Assembly (NCBI RefSeq): GCF_000613925.1
Contig: NZ_BAJX01000010.1
Location: 1-64,000 of the forward strand
DNA from: Prevotella histicola JCM 15637 = DNF00424
GTDB lineage: Bacteria > Bacteroidota > Bacteroidia > Bacteroidales > Bacteroidaceae
Length of the DNA: 64,000 nucleotides
Reading direction: 5' to 3'
Position numbers and translations under genes: made by a program
Notes under the pieces: model-generated
The model's database searches: none
Told to the model about the DNA's origin: nothing
The model's input: only the letters and a program-made list of their open reading frames with translations
Part shown: one piece after another, positions 37,521 through 47,235 of the stretch
Numbering within the stretch: the stretch's first letter is position 1
How the letters are laid out: every line of letters starts with the position of its first letter

Positions 37521-39610
37521 TTATGGTGCAACTACAACCTTTACCCAACTATTCGTGTCATCGTAATTAGCTCTGTCATCATTAGCACTTTCTTTGAATG
37601 GCTTTACTTGTTCCAGTTTTGCCTTTTGTGCAGCAGTCATTGTGACAGTAATGTTTGCTAAGAAGCCATTTGGACTTTGGCTACCAGCATAAAATTTCGC
37701 CAAGTTTGGCATGTGACGTATGTCAAATGATGAAAGCTTGTTGTGCGCAATACTTAATTCTACTAACTTTGTATTGTTTGATAAGTCAAGCGTTGTCAGA
37801 GGAAGGAAGGTTGTTCGCAAATATGTTAAGTTTGGATTATGCGTTACATCCACTGTTGTCATCTCCCTTACATTATACAAGTCAAGCTTGGTGAGGTTTG
37901 GATTGTTTGATACATCCAATGAACTTACATGGGTATTTGATAGTTGAAGTTCCTGTAAGTTAGCACCAGCAGCAGACAATCCCTTAATTTCTTTCACTGC
38001 TGCACTTGCAAGGTTGACATTCTTTAGGTTTGTCATCTTGCTGAAGTCATAGCTCTCAATTTGTGAACCTGATGCCCAAAATCTTTGCAGCTTTGAGTTA
38101 TCTGACAAACCTATGAAGCTCTGAAGACTACCGTTAGAGAGACCATTAAAGTCGCTCAAGTTCGGTGAATTGGTGGTATTGATAGTCTGTATATTAGGAC
38201 TATAATATGTCTGTAATGTTGATAATGAAGGCATATTGCTTGCATCAACCGACTGAAGGCTGTTGTTATTATACAATGCGAATAAGTTGAGCTTAGTGTT
38301 ACCACCAGTTACAACTTCTGTCAGTCCATCCAGGTGGTGCGCTTGTAACTGTGTTATCTTATCCAATCCTGTCACATTAATCTTTGTAACCAATGGACTA
38401 CCACTAATTACTATTTGACCAGTGAGCTGTGGATACTTGTTGAGATTGAGCTCTCCTGCAAGGTTCTTGTTACCTTGAAGGTTCAGTCCGTTAATATTAC
38501 GATAGTATTGTAGCTCATCAATTGACGTGAAGTTGTCTTTGTTATTGACTTCCAGTATTCCCTTGTAAGAAAGGATCTTCTCCAAATTGTCTGCTGCATA
38601 GATGTCCAGGTGCCCATCTGCGGTTCTGACTAAGCCTGATACTTTCACAGCAACAGCCTCGATTAAACCCTGATTCTTGAGAATGAAATCCTTAGCTTTA
38701 GTTGGATCAAGCGCCATTTCGCCAAGGTTGTACACCTTAGCGCGTTGGATATTTACCTCCTGCTTAACCTTTTTCAATATGGCTTTGCATCCTGCATGAT
38801 AAAGATGAGTGTCAGTCCCTGTGCCAACTTTTGCTCTGGAAGTGCTATATAATATGCCTTTCCTTCCTCAAAAGTGCCCGATGCAGGCGTGAGGCTTACT
38901 ACAGGAGATGCTGCGCTGAACTCGTTTTTAGCAGTACTAATCTTCCCATCATTAGCAAAAGTAATGGTAGACTTTAAGTTGCCTGCAAGGTTCTCCTGGC
39001 CAACAGAAAGTAACTTCACCTGTTTTACGTTTGAAGTTCCACGAAGACTAAAGCGGAGTAAGCCGCCTATGTTGTAAGCAACGAATGGTTTTCCACGCTG
39101 TGGGATTATGCCTACAGAAACATTTGCCTTTGGATCAAAAGTGCCAGCAATGGCATTCTGAGCCTTTGGAAAGTTGTATTGATATATAGCTTGGGTGTTA
39201 TTATTTGCTGATATCTTTGCATCCTGCTGATAAGGATACATCATAAAGTATGCTACATTATTGACATTTGGCGCTTGTCCCCAGAAATGTACGTCACTTC
39301 CAGCGGTAGGAGTGGTGAAAGGATAGTTCTTGGCAGTAGGTGATTTAAAGCCAATACCAATCTTATCGTTTGCTTGCCAAGTGACAGTTGTCCCATCGGA
39401 GCCTAATACGGTACGGGTTTTAGCTTGGTTTGATGGGGTAATATCCTCTGCATTTGAGGGACTTTCCAATCCTGCAGATACGAAAGTCATGTCTACCAGT
39501 TGATCATCTGTGGTGTTAGTACCCTCGAAGTCGTCATTTGAACAAGACACAACACTTAGTGCAAGCCCTATGCATAAAGCATAAGTCTTCAGTCGATTTG
39601 TATACTTCAT
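37521..39610 (-). CDS. Fimbrillin-like/LRR surface lipoprotein, copy 1 (frameshifted)
   Basis: Paralogue of the intact gene at 40974-43022. Lipobox SVVSC (Cys23), an N-terminal fimbrillin-like beta domain (TVTWQANDKIGIGF, YFMMYPYQ, FDPKANVSVGIIPQRGKPFVAYNIGGLLRF), then leucine-rich repeats (LTKLDL, LDLSNNTKLVELSIAHN) and a short charged C-terminus. The frame breaks at 38774-38777: the product up to MQDA stops, and the rest (KKVKQEVNIQRAKVYNLG) continues in another frame. Restoring one G near 38788 (minus strand) fuses them into about 696 residues. Real decay of one copy or a base-calling slip are both possible. Likely a cell-surface adhesin or ligand binder. Confidence 0.85.
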
Positions 39611-39657
39611 ATTGTTATTCTTCGTCTTTTTTGTTATTAATTTAATCTCTTGTGCGC

Positions 39658-39822
39658 TTAGAATGGAGAATCATCATCAGTTCCATCTTCAACGTGTGGG
39701 CTCAGATCGGTTCCCCCACTGAAACCTTCGTGACTTGTACCATGCGCACTATCCATTAATAAGTTACCCTCTATCTCCATGAATACTATTGTAGTTGAGG
39801 GTTTTCTATAAATTCTTTTCAT
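39658..39822 (-). CDS. 54-residue peptide upstream of LRR lipoprotein, copy 1
   Basis: A short frame, start 39822, stop at 39658, encoding 54 residues that begin MKRIYRKPSTTIVFMEIEG and end in an acidic DGTDDDSPF. It is 47 bases before the lipoprotein start, and a second copy with a few changes exists at 43073-43237, mostly conservative ones, so it is under some constraint. There is no signal peptide. Similar small KPS-T-x-I-V-x-M/L proteins occur before surface-protein genes in Prevotella and relatives (from memory); function unknown. Confidence 0.75.
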   Translation of the reverse strand: MKRIYRKPSTTIVFMEIEGNLLMDSAHGTSHEGFSGGTDLSPHVEDGTDDDSPF

Positions 39823-40058
39823 CTTCTTTGTCTTTAAGTCTTATTTCGTTTTTATAAATCTTTCTACCTTCAATCGTTGTCGATTTTATTGTCTTACCAC
39901 AGAAAACTTATCCCTTTAATAGTCTTAAAGTCTAAAAAAGTTATAAGGAATTAAGGGTCAGTACAGTCTATTATGAACTTTGTTTTTATTGCTATTGTTA
40001 TATAGCACGTTTTAATAGTGTTGTATAAAAGCTATTTAGTGCTCTTTTATTTCGGGTG

Positions 40059-40066
40059 CAAAGTTA
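40059..40066 (-). promoter_or_regulatory. -7 box of the first peptide/LRR unit
   Basis: Minus-strand TAACTTTG, identical in the second module at 43474-43481. It implies a leader of about 230 bases that is itself duplicated. No good TTTG is seen at -33. Confidence 0.5.
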
Positions 40067-40270
40067 CGACTATTTTTATAAACAATTGTAAAATTTACAA
40101 AGAAAAGATACTTTCTAAAGGATAATTAACTAAAATAAAGAGAGATGTTAAAGACTCTCGTTGTGTTTCCTCATAGTGTCGCTAATGGTAATTCTCTGCA
40201 ATGTTCCGTACTCTGTACGGTATATTCGTGTGTCTTAAAGGATCCTGCTATGGCTTAAATTCGTACTTTT

Positions 40271-40510
40271 GAAATACCCTTACAATATTCTTGTGGCTGT
40301 CGATTGATAATTCTTTGAATATGCTTTTAGATGTGTTTTGTAATGTACAGACAATCAGTAGATTATAAATGTGCTTCTAAAAGGGCGTCTTTTACATTGC
40401 AAAAGAGCACCTTTTACATTGCAAAAGAGCATCTTTTACCACGCAAAAGGGCATCTTTTACATTGCAAAAGAGCGTCTTTTTATTTGTAGATGGGAAAAG
40501 AATTTACATT
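40271..40510 (+). repeat. Five-core intergenic element, copy E
   Basis: Plus-oriented. Distal GAAATACCCTTACAATATT at 40271, TTTGTAA at 40337, cores at 40379, 40401, 40423, 40445 and 40467, trailer TTACA at 40504. It lies at the upstream edge of the duplicated module and is closely related to copy F. Confidence 0.85.
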
Positions 40511-40910
40511 AGAGGGTAGTGTTAGTGATGAACTTAAGAACATTGTGTAAGTGGAATACTCCAGACATAGATACTTTGACAATTTCATCGTCAACTTATT
40601 AAGGGCAATTGCTGCCTATTGTTTGTTCCCAAAGAAGCCTTGTGTTAATGTACAAAGGACCATTGACACACAGCTTACATTGTTCTGAATTCATCGAACT
40701 CACGTTATTGTAGTATACGTGCATTTTTCTGAAAAGGGAAACTTGACATTCTCTCACCAGATAAAATGTAGATTGATTCGTTCGGTGTTTTCATTTCTTT
40801 CGTTGAAGAATCTCTTAATGTTGTAGTTTTTATTCTCCACAAATTAACCCCAAATCGTTCATGATACCGCAATATGTTCAGTTTCTAAAGACCAATTTGG
40901 GTTTATAAAA
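40511..40910. other. Unique gap between the two LRR modules
   Basis: No reading frame supported. One imperfect inverted repeat, AACCCCAAAT (40846-40855) with ATTTGGGTTT (40895-40904), of unknown meaning. It has no counterpart beside copy 1, so it marks the junction of the duplication. Confidence 0.4.
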
Positions 40911-40956
40911 GAAAGAGAGAATATGTCATTTTTTTCGTGAACATATCCTCTCTTTT
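40911..40956 (-). terminator. Terminator of the second LRR lipoprotein gene
   Basis: Minus strand AAAGAGAGGATATGTTCA, loop, TGACATATTCTCTCTTTC then TTTT; a stem of about 16 bp. Confidence 0.8.
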
Positions 40957-40973
40957 GAAGTGTTATAATCTGA

Positions 40974-43022
40974 TTATTGTTTAATTATGACCTTGACATT
41001 GCTATTTGGTTTATTCTTGTCATTATTGTTAGTTATGATATTCTCTGTGAATATTATACCCTTACTGTCGAAATAATCCTTTTGCTGCTGTGTCATTGTT
41101 ACTTTTATCTGTTGATTTGTCCCAGTAGCATCAGTTTGAAGTCCTACAGCTATATTCTCAATCGTCCCAGCTTCACTTATGTCGAGAGATGAGAGTTTGC
41201 TACCTGAAACATTTATATTTTTCAATCCGTTTTTACTCCCTAACTTCAACTCGCGAATACCTGAATTGTTCGTTGTCAGTTCTGTTAGGCGTGTATTATT
41301 ACTTAAATCTAATGTTGTTATTCCTTTAACATAACTGAGGTTAAGTTTTTGCAGCTCTGTATTCTGTGTTACGTCTAATGAACTTATCTGCGTACTGCCC
41401 AAGTCAAGTGAAGTTAAGTTTGTGCCAGCAGCTGACAACCCTTTTATCTCTTTCACTGGAGAACCTATGAGATTGATAGACTTCAACTTAGTCATTTTGC
41501 TAAAGTCGTAGCTTTCTATCTTATTACTCCAAGCAACAAATTTTTCAAGTTGATCTTTATCGGATAATCCCTCTATTTGGGTCAATTTCTTTGTGTTACT
41601 TATATCGATAGTTTGTATCTTTGGTGAGTTCAATGTATTGATGTTTGTCAGTTCTCCATTGTTATAAGCTTGCAATGTTTCCAGAGCAGGAAGATTACTT
41701 GCGTCAATCTTAGTAAGCAGCTTGTTATTATATAACGCAAGGGAAGTCATTTTAGGGTTGTTACCCACTTTCGCTTCTGTCAGTCCATCCAGTTGATGAG
41801 CTGATAAGAACTTTAGTTCTGTCAATCCTGAGATATCAAGTTTTGTTACTAATGGACTATTACTGATGACAATGTAATTCGTGAGTTGTGGATATTTATT
41901 AAAATCGATTTCTCCAGCAAGATTCTTATTGTTTTGTACATTTAGACTTGTTACATTACGATAATACTGTAACTCATCTAATGTCGTAAGTTCGTTATTG
42001 TTTTGGATACTCAAAGTCCCTTTGAAAGACAGAATCTTCTCAAGATTCTCACCCTCATAGATATTCATGTCTCCATTACCATAACGTTCAATCCCATGGA
42101 TTATCTCAGCGACAGCATCAATCAGTACCTTATTTTTTAAGATGAATGCTTTAGCAGAGGTTGGATTTAACACGATTTCTCCCAAGTCGTACACTTTTGC
42201 ACGCTCGATATTTATCTCTTGTTTTACTTTCTTAATGATAGATTTGCCATCATCTAAAGTGAATATTATACTAATTCCTTTAGATATTTTCTCTTCTGGT
42301 AATGCTATATAATAAGGGGTTTCTTCCTTCAGTCCGCCATTCTCTGCAATGAGATTCACAACAGGTGTGCCATTAGTAATCTTTGTTTGCATCTTGTTTA
42401 TCTGACCATTCGTTTTAAACGAGATAGTAGAAGTGATATCGCCTACAAGATTGTCCTGTCCAATGGCAAATAATTTTACTTGTTTTACTTTATCCGTACC
42501 TTTGATCGTAAAACGAACGAGTCCACCAACATTGTAAGCGATAAATGGTTCATAACGCTTTGGTATAACACCAACAGAGATGTTAGCCTTAGGATCAAAG
42601 CTACCTGCAGTAGCCGTCTGATTTTTAGGGAAGTTAAATTTGTATTCTGCTTGTAAGTTAGTTTTATAACTGATTCTTGCATTCTCTTGGTAAGGATACA
42701 TCATGAAATAGGATGAAGTGACGTCTGCTGCTTTACCCCAGAAATGTACGTTACTTCCTGCAGTAGGAGTCTTAAAAGGTTTGGTCACATTATTATCCGA
42801 ATATTGGTATCCTATTCCAATTTGATCGTTTTCCTGCCAAGTAACAGTTCCTCCATCTGCTCCTAAGACTGTACGTGATAGAGGATGGTTTGAATGGGCA
42901 GTAAATACCATGTCTATTAACTCCTCATTGTTCGTCTCTTTGTTGTATAGTTCATCTTTTGCACATGATGCAAATACCAAAGCGATTCCTAAGAATGATA
43001 AGTATGTTTTAAAAAGTTTCAT
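40974..43022 (-). CDS. Fimbrillin-like/LRR surface lipoprotein, copy 2 (intact)
   Basis: A 682-residue lipoprotein: lipobox VFASC (Cys20), a fimbrillin-like N-terminal domain (about 25-265, with TVTWQENDQIGIGY, SSYFMMYPYQ, GSFDPKANISVGVIPKR), a bridging segment (KKVKQEINIERAKVYDLGEIVL), then bacterial leucine-rich repeats of about 20-22 residues (about 330-620, e.g. LTSLDLGSTQISSLDVTQN, LTTLDLSNNTRLTELTTNN). It ends in a basic tail without a recognisable T9SS signal. Exposure on the outer membrane as a lipid-anchored binder is inferred. Paralogous to the broken copy 1. Confidence 0.85.
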   Translation of the reverse strand: MKLFKTYLSFLGIALVFASCAKDELYNKETNNEELIDMVFTAHSNHPLSRTVLGADGGTVTWQENDQIGIGYQYSDNNVTKPFKTPTAGSNVHFWGKAADVTSSYFMMYPYQENARISYKTNLQAEYKFNFPKNQTATAGSFDPKANISVGVIPKRYEPFIAYNVGGLVRFTIKGTDKVKQVKLFAIGQDNLVGDITSTISFKTNGQINKMQTKITNGTPVVNLIAENGGLKEETPYYIALPEEKISKGISIIFTLDDGKSIIKKVKQEINIERAKVYDLGEIVLNPTSAKAFILKNKVLIDAVAEIIHGIERYGNGDMNIYEGENLEKILSFKGTLSIQNNNELTTLDELQYYRNVTSLNVQNNKNLAGEIDFNKYPQLTNYIVISNSPLVTKLDISGLTELKFLSAHQLDGLTEAKVGNNPKMTSLALYNNKLLTKIDASNLPALETLQAYNNGELTNINTLNSPKIQTIDISNTKKLTQIEGLSDKDQLEKFVAWSNKIESYDFSKMTKLKSINLIGSPVKEIKGLSAAGTNLTSLDLGSTQISSLDVTQNTELQKLNLSYVKGITTLDLSNNTRLTELTTNNSGIRELKLGSKNGLKNINVSGSKLSSLDISEAGTIENIAVGLQTDATGTNQQIKVTMTQQQKDYFDSKGIIFTENIITNNNDKNKPNSNVKVIIKQ

Positions 43023-43072
43023 ATTGTTCCTTTTGGTTTATTTGTTTTTGTGGCAAGTTTAATTTCTTTTGA

Positions 43073-43237
43073 TTAGAATGGTGAGTCATCATCAGTTCCA
43101 TCTTCAACGTGTGAGCTCAGATCAGATCCCCCACTGAAACCTTCGTGACTTGTGCCATGCGCACTATCCATTAATAAGTTACCCTCTATCTCCATGAATA
43201 CTATTGTAGTTGAGGGTTTTCTATAATTTTTTTTCAT
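43073..43237 (-). CDS. 54-residue peptide upstream of LRR lipoprotein, copy 2
   Basis: Begins MKKNYRKPSTTIVFMEIEG and ends GTDDDSPF; it differs from copy 1 at only four positions (RI to KN, T to S, P to S). It is 50 bases before the lipoprotein start, so translation within one mRNA is expected. Persistence of the frame in both copies argues for a real product. Confidence 0.75.
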   Translation of the reverse strand: MKKNYRKPSTTIVFMEIEGNLLMDSAHGTSHEGFSGGSDLSSHVEDGTDDDSPF

Positions 43238-43473
43238 CTTCTTTGTTTTTAAGTCTTATTTCGTTTTTATAAATCTTTCTATCTTCAATCGTTGCCGATT
43301 TTATTGTCTTGCCACAGAAAACTTATCCCTTTAATAGTCTTAAAGTCTAAAAAAGTTATAAGGAATTAAGGGTCGGTATAGTCGATTATGAACTTTATTT
43401 TTATTGCTATTGTTATACAGTAGGTTTTAATAGTGTTGTATAAAAGTTATTTAGTGTTCTTTTATTTCGGGTG

Positions 43474-43481
43474 CAAAGTTA
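43474..43481 (-). promoter_or_regulatory. -7 box of the second peptide/LRR unit
   Basis: Minus-strand TAACTTTG embedded in sequence nearly identical to the first module. Confidence 0.5.
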
Positions 43482-43684
43482 CAACTATTTTTATAAACAA
43501 TTGTAAAATTTACAAAGAAAAGATATCTTCTAAAAGATAATTAACTAAAACAAAGAGAGATGTTAACGGTTCTCATTGTATCCCCTGATTGTTTTGCTGA
43601 TAGTGTTCGTTCGATATGTTCCGTACTTTGTACGGCATATTCGTGTGCCTTAAAGATTCCTGCTATAGCTTAAATTCAAAGTTT

Positions 43685-43924
43685 GAAAAGCCCTTACAAT
43701 ATTCTTGCGACTGTCGATTGATAATTCTTTGAATATACTTTTAAATGTGTTTTGTAATATGCAGATATTCAATTGTTTATAAGCACGCTTCTAAAAGGGC
43801 GTCTTTTACATTGCAAAAGGGCACCTTTTACACATCAAAAGGGCATCTTTTACCACGCAAAAGGGCACCTTTTACATTGCAAAAGAGCGTCTTTTAATTT
43901 GTAGGTGGGAAAAGAATTTACATT
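43685..43924 (+). repeat. Five-core intergenic element, copy F
   Basis: Plus-oriented. TTACA at 43694, TTTGTAA at 43751, cores at 43793, 43815, 43837, 43859 and 43881, trailer TTACA at 43918. It sits between divergent genes (peptide/LRR unit and the CCA enzyme). It arose with copy E by the module duplication. Confidence 0.85.
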
Positions 43925-44051
43925 AAAAGGTGGTGAGGGTGGTGATAAACTACTTTTATGCGGCGATGAAACAAAACCTTATTGATGATAATAGGTTGAT
44001 GGAAAATCTCATAAAATTATGTCTATTACCATTTTTTTACCCATGATTTGA

Positions 44052-44083
44052 TTTGTTAGGCTTAGGGAAAATGTGTATCTTTG
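44052..44083 (+). promoter_or_regulatory. Promoter of the CCA-adding enzyme gene
   Basis: TTTG (44052-44055), 20 bases, TATCTTTG (44076-44083); exact consensus, ATG 27 bases downstream. Confidence 0.75.
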
Positions 44084-44109
44084 CATTGCTTTTATAAAGA
44101 CATCATTAT

Positions 44110-45534
44110 ATGCGAAACCTCTCAGATGCCCAGTTGGCAAAACTTTTAGATAAGGATATATTTCATCATATTTCAGATTCCGCTGATAAGTTAGGCTTAG
44201 AGTGCTATGTCGTAGGCGGTTATGTTCGCGACTTATTCTTAAAACGTCCGTCAAATGACATTGACGTTGTGGTTGTAGGTAGTGGTATTCAGGTGGCGAG
44301 TGAGCTAAATGCTAAGTTAGGGAAGAAGGTAGATTTTCCTGTCTTCCGTAATTTTGGAACAGCTCAAGTGAAATATAAGAATATAGAAGTAGAGTTCGTC
44401 GGTGCACGTAAAGAAAGCTATAGCCATGATAGTAGGAAACCGATTGTGGAAGACGGGACGCTGGAGGATGATCAGAATCGGCGTGATTTTACTATTAATG
44501 CACTGGCTGTCTGTCTGAATAAGGACCGTTTTGGTGAGTTGGTGGACCCCTTTGGGGGTGTTGACGACTTGTGGGATGGTATTATTCGTACACCGCTTGA
44601 CCCAGATGTAACCTTCTCTGATGATCCATTGCGCATGTTACGTTGTGTTCGTTTCGCAACTCAGCTTAATTTCTTTATAGAAGATGAAACCTTCGAAGCT
44701 CTTGAACGCAATGCTGATCGTATCAAAATCATCAGTGGTGAACGCATAGAGGAAGAGTTAAACAAGATTATGATGACCCCAACACCAAGTAAAGGCTTTA
44801 TTGAATTATATCGTTGTGGGCTTCTGCAGCTTATTCTTCCTGAGCTTGTTGCACTTGATGTTGTTGAGACAAAGAACGGTCGGGCACATAAAAATAACTT
44901 CTATCATACGCTAGAGGTGCTTGATAATATCTGCAAACATACCGATAATCTGTGGTTGAGATGGGCTGCTTTGTTGCATGATATAGGTAAGGCAAAATGT
45001 AAACGGTGGGATCCAGCCGCTGGATGGACCTTTCATAATCATAATTTCGTGGGTGCAAAAATGGTCCCTGGTATCTTCCGACGGTTGAAGTTGCCAATGG
45101 ATAGTAAAATGAAGTATGTCCAAAAGCAAGTCGATCTGCACATGCGTCCGATCGTTATTGCTGATGAAGAGGTGACAGATTCGGCGGTTCGACGCCTCAT
45201 GAACGATGCTGGAGATGACATAGACGACCTTATGACACTCTGTGAAGCTGATATTACGAGTAAAAATGCCATTAGAAAGCAGCATTTCTTAGATAATTTT
45301 CGTATTGTTCGTGAAAAGTTGAAGGACTTGAAGGAACGTGATTACAAGCGGTTACTGCAACCCTGTGTTGATGGAAATGAGATTATGGAGATGTTTAACC
45401 TGCAACCGAGCCGCGAAGTAGGTGTCTTAAAACATACTTTAAAGGATGCAGTGCTTGATAATAAGGTAGCTAATGAACGTGAACCACTACTAAATCTATT
45501 GAGAGATAAGGCTAAGGAGATGGGCTTGATATAA
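44110..45534 (+). CDS. CCA tRNA nucleotidyltransferase / polynucleotide adenylyltransferase with HD domain
   Basis: Class II nucleotidyltransferase of 474 residues that adds or repairs the 3' CCA of tRNA. Motif A: VVGGYVRDLFLKRPSNDIDVVV (about 36-57) with the metal Asp pair; motif B: RRDFTINALAV; motif C: FSDDPLRMLRCVRFA; then RIKIISGERIEEELNKI. A central HD domain has HTLEVLDN and LLHDIGKAK (about 265-300), a phosphohydrolase site. The unlinked tRNA-Pro gene lacks CCA, consistent with need for this enzyme. A poly(A) polymerase reading is possible but less likely. Confidence 0.92.
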   Translation: MRNLSDAQLAKLLDKDIFHHISDSADKLGLECYVVGGYVRDLFLKRPSNDIDVVVVGSGIQVASELNAKLGKKVDFPVFRNFGTAQVKYKNIEVEFVGARKESYSHDSRKPIVEDGTLEDDQNRRDFTINALAVCLNKDRFGELVDPFGGVDDLWDGIIRTPLDPDVTFSDDPLRMLRCVRFATQLNFFIEDETFEALERNADRIKIISGERIEEELNKIMMTPTPSKGFIELYRCGLLQLILPELVALDVVETKNGRAHKNNFYHTLEVLDNICKHTDNLWLRWAALLHDIGKAKCKRWDPAAGWTFHNHNFVGAKMVPGIFRRLKLPMDSKMKYVQKQVDLHMRPIVIADEEVTDSAVRRLMNDAGDDIDDLMTLCEADITSKNAIRKQHFLDNFRIVREKLKDLKERDYKRLLQPCVDGNEIMEMFNLQPSREVGVLKHTLKDAVLDNKVANEREPLLNLLRDKAKEMGLI

Positions 45535-45564
45535 TGTTCTTTTTATAACGTGCAATGTGTTGAG

Positions 45565-45607
45565 ATTATCGGAGTTGGTGTTTTGAGTTACCATAGACTC
45601 CGATAAT
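45565..45607 (+). terminator. Terminator-like hairpin after the CCA enzyme gene
   Basis: ATTATCGGAGT and ACTCCGATAAT, perfect 11-bp stem with an inner GGT/ACC; weak T tail. Confidence 0.6.
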
Positions 45608-45800
45608 AATTGTTAAAAAGCGTTCTATAAGTGGTGTAGTTTAAATATTAATATGTAATTTTGCACGTAGAAAACTACAAGTACACAATGTAGTTTTTTA
45701 CAATCTCTTATCCATGGAAGAAGAAAAAGGAGGAAGAATAGGGCAGAGACCTTATATATTAAAGATAATCACAGAACGAAATTATATAATTATTATATAT

Positions 45801-47132
45801 ATGAAGAAAGCTAAGATCTTACTGTTTGTCACTGCACTTGTGGCAGTACTTACCAGTTGTGGGGGTGGTCAGAAGGGACTCCCAACGAGTGATGAGTATC
45901 CAGTCATTACGATTGGGGCATCAAATGCACAGTTGAAAACAACTTATCCTGCCACGATAAAAGGTGTACAGGACGTTGAGGTACGTCCAAAGGTAAGTGG
46001 TTTTATTACTAAATTGAATATACATGAAGGAGAATATGTTCATGCAGGGCAGGTTCTGTTCGTGATAGATAACTCTACTTATCAGGCTGCAGTACGTCAG
46101 GCACAGGCACAGGTGAACTCAGCTCAGAGCGCTGTGGCTCAAGCAAAGGCTAATGTTGTACAAGCTAATGCAAGCTTGAATTCAGCCAATGCGCAGGCTG
46201 CTACCTCTCGTCTTACTTATAATAATAGTCAGAACCTATATAATAATAAGGTGATAGGTGACTATGAATTGCAGAGTGCAAAGAATACTTATGAGACTGC
46301 ACAGGCATCTGTTCGTCAGGCACAGAGCGGTATTGCTTCCGCTCAGGCTGCTGTAAAACAAGCTGAAGCAGGTGTTCGACAAGCACAAGCGATGCTTTCT
46401 ACGGCTAAGGACAACCTTGGTTTCTGTTATGTAAAGAGTCCAGCTTCAGGTTATGTAGGAAGCCTTCCTTTTAAGGAAGGTGCCCTTGTGAGTGCTTCAT
46501 CAGCCCAGCCTGTTACAACAATCAGTAATACTTCTACTATAGAAGTGTATTTTTCTATGACAGAAGCTGATGTTTTGAAGCTTAGCCGTACGGATGATGG
46601 ACTCAGTAATGCCATTAAGAAGTTCCCTGCAGTTAGCTTGTTGTTGGCTGATGGTTCTACCTATAATCACGAAGGTGCAATTGTTAAGACCAGTGGCATG
46701 ATTGATGCGACAACTGGAACGATAAATGTTATTGCCCGATTCCCTAACCCTGAACATCTGTTGAAGAGTGGCGGTAGTGGTAAGATTGTAATTGCTAAGA
46801 ATAATAACCGTGCACTTCTGATTCCACAAGAGGCTGTAACACAGGTTCAGAACAAAATGTTCGTCTATAAAGTTGATGCAAAAGATAAGGTTCATTATAG
46901 TGAAATCACAGTCGATCCTCAGAATGATGGTATCAATTACATCGTGACAAGCGGTCTTAAGATGGGTGAACGCATTGTTAGTAAGGGAGTATCTAGTCTT
47001 GAGGATGGAGCAAAAATTAAAGCACTTACACCTGCAGAGTACGAAGAAGCAATAAAGAAAGCTGAGAAACTCGGTGAAAATCAGAGTTCAGCCTCAGGCT
47101 TCTTGAAGACAATGAAAGGTGACAGTAAGTAA
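45801..47132 (+). CDS. RND efflux periplasmic adaptor subunit (AcrA/MexA type)
   Basis: Membrane-fusion protein of 443 residues from the Met at 45801 (lipobox LTSC at Cys20; the upstream Met at 45714 lacks a signal peptide). A barrel-sandwich domain (VRPKVSGFITKLNIHEGEYVHAGQVLFVID), a long alpha hairpin of Ala/Gln heptads (about 95-200) and a beta-barrel domain (VYFSMTEADVLKL) match the HlyD/AcrA fold. It joins the inner-membrane pump encoded next to the outer-membrane channel. First gene of the three-gene pump operon. Confidence 0.93.
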   Translation: MKKAKILLFVTALVAVLTSCGGGQKGLPTSDEYPVITIGASNAQLKTTYPATIKGVQDVEVRPKVSGFITKLNIHEGEYVHAGQVLFVIDNSTYQAAVRQAQAQVNSAQSAVAQAKANVVQANASLNSANAQAATSRLTYNNSQNLYNNKVIGDYELQSAKNTYETAQASVRQAQSGIASAQAAVKQAEAGVRQAQAMLSTAKDNLGFCYVKSPASGYVGSLPFKEGALVSASSAQPVTTISNTSTIEVYFSMTEADVLKLSRTDDGLSNAIKKFPAVSLLLADGSTYNHEGAIVKTSGMIDATTGTINVIARFPNPEHLLKSGGSGKIVIAKNNNRALLIPQEAVTQVQNKMFVYKVDAKDKVHYSEITVDPQNDGINYIVTSGLKMGERIVSKGVSSLEDGAKIKALTPAEYEEAIKKAEKLGENQSSASGFLKTMKGDSK

Positions 47133-47235
47133 ATTATGAGCTTGGAACTTAATGCTTAAGATTGTTGATGACATTTGTATATAAATGAGGTCGCAGTTGT
47201 CAAGATGAGTTCTAAGAATCCAAACAGTAGACGTT

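Noticed and set aside
40846..40904. Insertion-sequence remnant
   Set aside because: Only one imperfect 10-bp inverted repeat with a 39-base loop; no transposase fragment or target duplication.
45714..45800. Upstream start of the efflux adaptor
   Set aside because: It precedes the lipoprotein signal with charged residues; the Met at 45801 gives a clean signal peptide and lipobox.
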